Source: [Clostridium] asparagiforme DSM 15981 (GTDB taxonomy: Bacteria > Bacillota > Clostridia > Lachnospirales > Lachnospiraceae). Taken from it: 64,000 nucleotides of DNA. The stretch spans positions 496,001 to 560,000 of the forward strand of contig CP102272.1 in the NCBI GenBank assembly GCA_025149125.1. Direction: 5' to 3'. Shown here piece by piece: positions 60,996-64,000 of the stretch. The translations under genes were made by a program, and so were the position numbers. Each line of letters begins with the position of its first letter. Within the stretch, counting starts at the first letter, position 1. Under the pieces are notes generated by a model. The model was not told the origin of the DNA, did no database searches, and saw only the letters and a list, made by a program, of their open reading frames with translations.

Positions 60996-62054
60996 ATGGA
61001 AAAGCCCGGTAAGAAACTGAAGAAATTAATTGTCATAACAGGAACCACGGGAGTGGTGTACGCAGGATTCCGGTATCTGCTGCCCCTCGTGGCTCCTTTT
61101 TTCATAGGATATTTGGTTGCGCTTATGCTGCGCCCCTCGGCGCGTTTTTTGTCCTACCGCCTGCGGCTGCGTATCAGGGGAAAGACACGCCATCTGCCCG
61201 TTGGAGTGGTGGGAGGCGCGGAATTTCTGCTGCTGATCACGCTGCTGGGGGCGGGGCTGTACTGGGGGCTTGTGAAGCTGTGCCAGGAAGGCAAGATGCT
61301 GGCGCTCCAGCTGCCCATCTGGGTGGAACAGTTCGACCTCTGGCTGACGGGGAGCTGTCGGGAAATGGAACAGACCTTCGGCCTGCGGGAGGGCCGGGTA
61401 GCCGACGTGGTCAGCGAGATGCTGACTAATCTGATCCAGGCGGGCAAGCAGTCCGCCATGCCGGCGCTGATGGCGAACTCCGTCACGGTAATACGCTGGG
61501 GCGTAGGGATAACCGTGGTATTTGTTGTGCTGTTCCTGGCCGTGGTGCTCTCGCTCCAGGAAATGGACGATCTTCGGGTGCGTCGGGACCTGTCCGTGTT
61601 CCGGCGGGAATTTGCAATGATCGGGAAACGCATCGTGCACACGGGCAAGGCCTGGTTTAAAACCCAGGGCATTATCCTCAGCCTGATCACCATGCTGTGC
61701 ATCCTGGGGATGGCGGCCATTGGCAACCCATACTATATTATGGCCGGAATCGGGATCGGGGTGCTGGACGCCCTGCCCATCTTCGGCACGGGAACGGTGC
61801 TGATCCCGTGGAGCCTCATTTGCCTGTTTATGGGCCGGTGGGGGAGAGCGCTGGCGCTGTTTGCATTGTACCTGATCTGTTATCTGATCAGAGAATATCT
61901 GGAAACAAAGCTGATGTCCAACCAGGTGGGCCTGTCTCCCCTGGAAACGCTGGCGGCGGTGTACGTTGGCTTGCAGCTGTTTGGATTCCCGGGATTTATA
62001 TTGGGGCCCCTGGGGCTGCTGCTGATCGAGGATCTGGTGGAAGCGTGGACGTAA
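60996..62054 (+). CDS. ytvI: YtvI-family sporulation membrane protein (AI-2E transporter superfamily)
   Basis: 352-residue integral membrane protein with about eight helices. The superfamily motif DALPIFGTG (about 259-267) is followed by LETLAAVYVGLQLFGFPGF and GLLLIEDL at the end. YtvI-type members occur in endospore formers. Start ATG 60996 has ACAGGTGAG upstream. Its last 59 bases overlap the end of the convergent gene on the other strand. Confidence 0.88.
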   Translation: MEKPGKKLKKLIVITGTTGVVYAGFRYLLPLVAPFFIGYLVALMLRPSARFLSYRLRLRIRGKTRHLPVGVVGGAEFLLLITLLGAGLYWGLVKLCQEGKMLALQLPIWVEQFDLWLTGSCREMEQTFGLREGRVADVVSEMLTNLIQAGKQSAMPALMANSVTVIRWGVGITVVFVVLFLAVVLSLQEMDDLRVRRDLSVFRREFAMIGKRIVHTGKAWFKTQGIILSLITMLCILGMAAIGNPYYIMAGIGIGVLDALPIFGTGTVLIPWSLICLFMGRWGRALALFALYLICYLIREYLETKLMSNQVGLSPLETLAAVYVGLQLFGFPGFILGPLGLLLIEDLVEAWT

Positions 62055-62559
62055 GGGGGGCCAGCCGGTCGATCTGATCCTTTAAATCCAGCAGGTACTG
62101 GTGGGGCTTCATTTCGATGTGGATTCCCCAAGAATCCTTTCGCAGCGATTCCATCCAGTTGTCCCAGTCGCCGATAAAAATGTCGATAAAGTCGGGGGAA
62201 TTCCCCCGGCTTTTAAAGCGTCTGAGGTATTCCTGTCTGGCCCCGGTTTCCGGATAGCAGAGTACATAGGGAACGCCGGCCTGCCCCAAACACCTCAGAA
62301 CCCGCGCTACCGACGGAATGACAAGGTAGTCCTGCGGATTTTGCCGGTGGTATTCCAGAATCGCCTCCAGGTAGGAGAACTCCCATCCAAAGATAAAATC
62401 CAGTTCCAGACTGGCCTTAAAGGACTCAACCGGCCGCCCGGAGGCCAGAAGCTTGTCAAAGTTCGAATACTTGAACGACATACAGCCAAAATCCACTGCG
62501 TTTTCGACTTTTTGGCAAAAGGTAGTTTTGCCGATTCCTGAAAATCCTGCTATGATCAT
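61996..62559 (-). CDS. Small P-loop NTPase/kinase-like protein
   Basis: 187-residue protein beginning with Walker A AGFSGIGKTTFC (residues 4-15). It has GDWDNWMESLR near the C-terminus and an Arg-containing helix that could be a lid. It resembles adenylate-kinase-like small P-loop proteins of phage and bacteria, without a clear substrate. Start ATG 62559 with AAGGAGG; a much longer frame upstream has no support. Convergent overlap with ytvI at 61996-62054. Confidence 0.8.
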   Translation of the reverse strand: MIIAGFSGIGKTTFCQKVENAVDFGCMSFKYSNFDKLLASGRPVESFKASLELDFIFGWEFSYLEAILEYHRQNPQDYLVIPSVARVLRCLGQAGVPYVLCYPETGARQEYLRRFKSRGNSPDFIDIFIGDWDNWMESLRKDSWGIHIEMKPHQYLLDLKDQIDRLAPLTSTLPPDPRSAAAPGAPI

Positions 62560-63018
62560 AAATACCTCCTTGGTTTGGTCGTATATAGGCGTTTCCAAAG
62601 CTGAAAATGCCACGTTATGATGACTTATTATAGGCCACGGGCGGAGGCTGCGCCAGTGCAGATTGCGTGTGGAGCCGTCGGCTTTGTGCCGCCTGTCAGG
62701 AGATATGCGGACGGGTATACAAAAAGCCGGCCTTTTGTATACCGGAACCAGTTTGGGGCGGGCTGTGGGGAAATGCCGCCGGGACTCCGCCGTCGCCGGC
62801 ACTGTTGCGAAAATGCCGCCCCGACAGCCGGAAAACACGCCCCAGGGCTGGTAAACAGGTTGGAAATGTGGTATGATATGCGAAAACCAGGATATGCCAA
62901 ATGTGGGACGACATGGGATTGAAACGATGAAATGGACGCCGGAAACAGCGCATATCCGGCTAAGATGTCCGATCAAGGAATCTGCTGTGCAGCAATGACA
63001 GAAGGAGGGTTACATAAT

Positions 63019-63813
63019 ATGAAAATTTCAAAGGTGAACGCGGTGTACTTCAGCCCCACATTCAGCTCCGGGGAGATCACCGGGCTGGTGGCCGGGGAGA
63101 TGGCTTTGGCCGGAAGTCTCGGACAGGGGGAGAACATTGACCTGTCCAAAACGGAGGAGGATGAAGCGGTTCATGAGTTTGGGCCGGAGGACGTTGTCTG
63201 TGTGGGCGTTCCGTCCTACGGCGGGCGTGTGCCGGGGATTGCAGCGAAGCGTATGGAGAATCTGCGGGGCGACGGGACCGCGGCCGTGGTGATCGCGGTG
63301 TACGGCAACCGGGATTACGACGATACGCTGCTGGAGATGAAGGATATTCTGACCGAACGGGGATTTACGGTGATCGCCGGATTGGCCGCGATCGCCCAGC
63401 ATTCCATCGCGCCCTCCATCGCTGCGGGGAGACCCGATGAGAAGGACCGCCACGAATTGCGGGAGGCGGCCCGGGCGATTTGGGAAAAACTGGAGGACCT
63501 TGCGGCGCCCGCAGACGGTCAGGTGGAGGTTAAGGGGAAACGCCCCTACAAGGAGTACGGCGGTTCCGCCATGAAGCCTGCGGCGGATGAGAGCTGCGTG
63601 GGCTGCGGGACCTGCGCCGAACAGTGCCCGGTGAAGGCCATCCCGGCGGAGGCGCCGGACACTACGGACCGGGAACGCTGCATTTCCTGCATGCGCTGCA
63701 TCAAGGTATGTCCGGCAGGCGCCAGAAAGCTGGACCCGGCGGGGCAGTTGGCGGTGGAGCAGAAGCTGAGCAAGATTTGCGGGGAGCGCAAGGAGAACGA
63801 ACTGTATATTTAA
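63019..63813 (+). CDS. Flavodoxin-like / 2[4Fe-4S] ferredoxin fusion (EFR1-type)
   Basis: 264-residue redox protein. The N-terminal flavodoxin-like domain has a modified phosphate loop, FSPTFSSG (usual FSGTGNT), GVPSYGGRVPGIA and VYGNRDYDD. C-terminal ferredoxin domain: CVGCGTCAEQCPVKA and CISCMRCIKVCPAGA, two complete CxxCxxCxxxCP clusters (about 195-240). It would shuttle electrons in an anaerobe. Start ATG 63019 with AAGGAGG; the frame extends upstream without support. Confidence 0.9.
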   Translation: MKISKVNAVYFSPTFSSGEITGLVAGEMALAGSLGQGENIDLSKTEEDEAVHEFGPEDVVCVGVPSYGGRVPGIAAKRMENLRGDGTAAVVIAVYGNRDYDDTLLEMKDILTERGFTVIAGLAAIAQHSIAPSIAAGRPDEKDRHELREAARAIWEKLEDLAAPADGQVEVKGKRPYKEYGGSAMKPAADESCVGCGTCAEQCPVKAIPAEAPDTTDRERCISCMRCIKVCPAGARKLDPAGQLAVEQKLSKICGERKENELYI

Positions 63814-63833
63814 GGCGGGAATGAATCGATGCT

Positions 63834-63876
63834 GCCGTCCATCCGGAGAATCCGGGTGGGCGGCGGTATTTTTTTG
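63834..63876 (+). terminator. Terminator after the ferredoxin gene
   Basis: CCGTCCATCCGGA pairs with TCCGGGTGGGCGG (two wobbles), followed by TATTTTTTT. From here to 64000 the sequence is AT-rich with no gene visible. Confidence 0.8.
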
Positions 63877-64000
63877 TGTATCGGGAGCGCGGCCTCAATA
63901 AAGATACAAAATATACAAAATAAATATATAAATATGACAAAAATTGAAATAAATATCAGCACATAAAAAAGAGTTATGGGTAAATGATACAAAATGGTAT

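Noticed and set aside
61996..62976. 326-codon version of the small P-loop protein
   Set aside because: The first 139 codons have no ribosome site or homologous look; AAGGAGG and the P-loop start place the gene at 62559.
1..64000. tRNA, rRNA or known riboswitch
   Set aside because: No cloverleaf, rRNA-like stretch or recognisable riboswitch core was noticed by eye; a covariance-model search would be decisive.

Overview
The window looks like chromosomal DNA of a spore-forming, anaerobic Firmicute of the Lachnospiraceae / Clostridium cluster XIVa type. Reasons: moderately high GC in the backbone, strong AGGAGG-type ribosome sites, sporulation genes (YyaC, YtvI families), MutS2, YhaM, BlaI/BlaR1-type regulators, many PTS and carbon-acid genes, and choline-binding-type cell-wall repeats. 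The genus is not fixed by anything I can see. I found no rRNA, tRNA or CRISPR.

Backbone, 1-36.2 kb: a class Ia ribonucleotide reductase pair (0.4-3.7 kb) and an M20 hydrolase come first. Next is a sugar PTS locus split into two operons (5.6-7.9 and 8.1-11.6 kb). It has a ROK kinase, EIIA, mutarotase-like protein, EIICB, SIS isomerase/deglycase and a BglG-type antiterminator. Each operon starts with a good promoter followed by a matching RAT-like antiterminator site, so one antiterminator probably drives both. A four-carbon acid-sugar cluster follows (11.7-18.4 kb): PrpR-like regulator, DUF1537 kinase, PdxA2-type dehydrogenase, Ldh-type dehydrogenase and 2-hydroxycarboxylate transporter. After that come cell-envelope and housekeeping genes (nucleotidyltransferase, YyaC, LysM membrane protein, DUF5711 protein, glucokinase, cell-wall-binding protein, two-component system, AIM24 protein, MutS2, an HtrA-like protein without its His/Asp, YhaM, RlmD).

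Island, about 36.4-52.8 kb: base composition drops sharply to AT-rich and nearly all genes are phage-defence genes. First is an XRE regulator, a frameshifted DUF262 (DGQQR) gene and an HNH nuclease gene. Then comes a DNA phosphorothioation locus in two operons. The effector-like operon has an XRE regulator, a PLD-DEAD helicase, a 57-residue ORF, an SMC-like ATPase and a 159-residue protein. The modification operon has dndB, dndC, dndD, dndE and a second PAPS-reductase-like gene with an altered PP-loop. dndA is absent here, so the sulfur donor is probably a cysteine desulfurase elsewhere. The junction between the two operons (44666-44732) packs a consensus promoter, an operator-like palindrome, an 18-bp-stem terminator and the dndB ribosome site into about 65 bp. 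A decayed IS30-type element and 20-bp direct repeats mark the right edge.

Right backbone, 52.8-64 kb: inositol-monophosphatase-family protein (possibly 5'-truncated at the island edge), an AbiH protein with an N-terminal zinc ribbon and a long C-terminal extension, cytidylate-kinase-like protein, BlaR1/BlaI pair with an operator dyad, DJ-1/PfpI protein divergent from a WYL regulator, YtvI-family membrane protein, a small P-loop protein and a flavodoxin-like/ferredoxin fusion.
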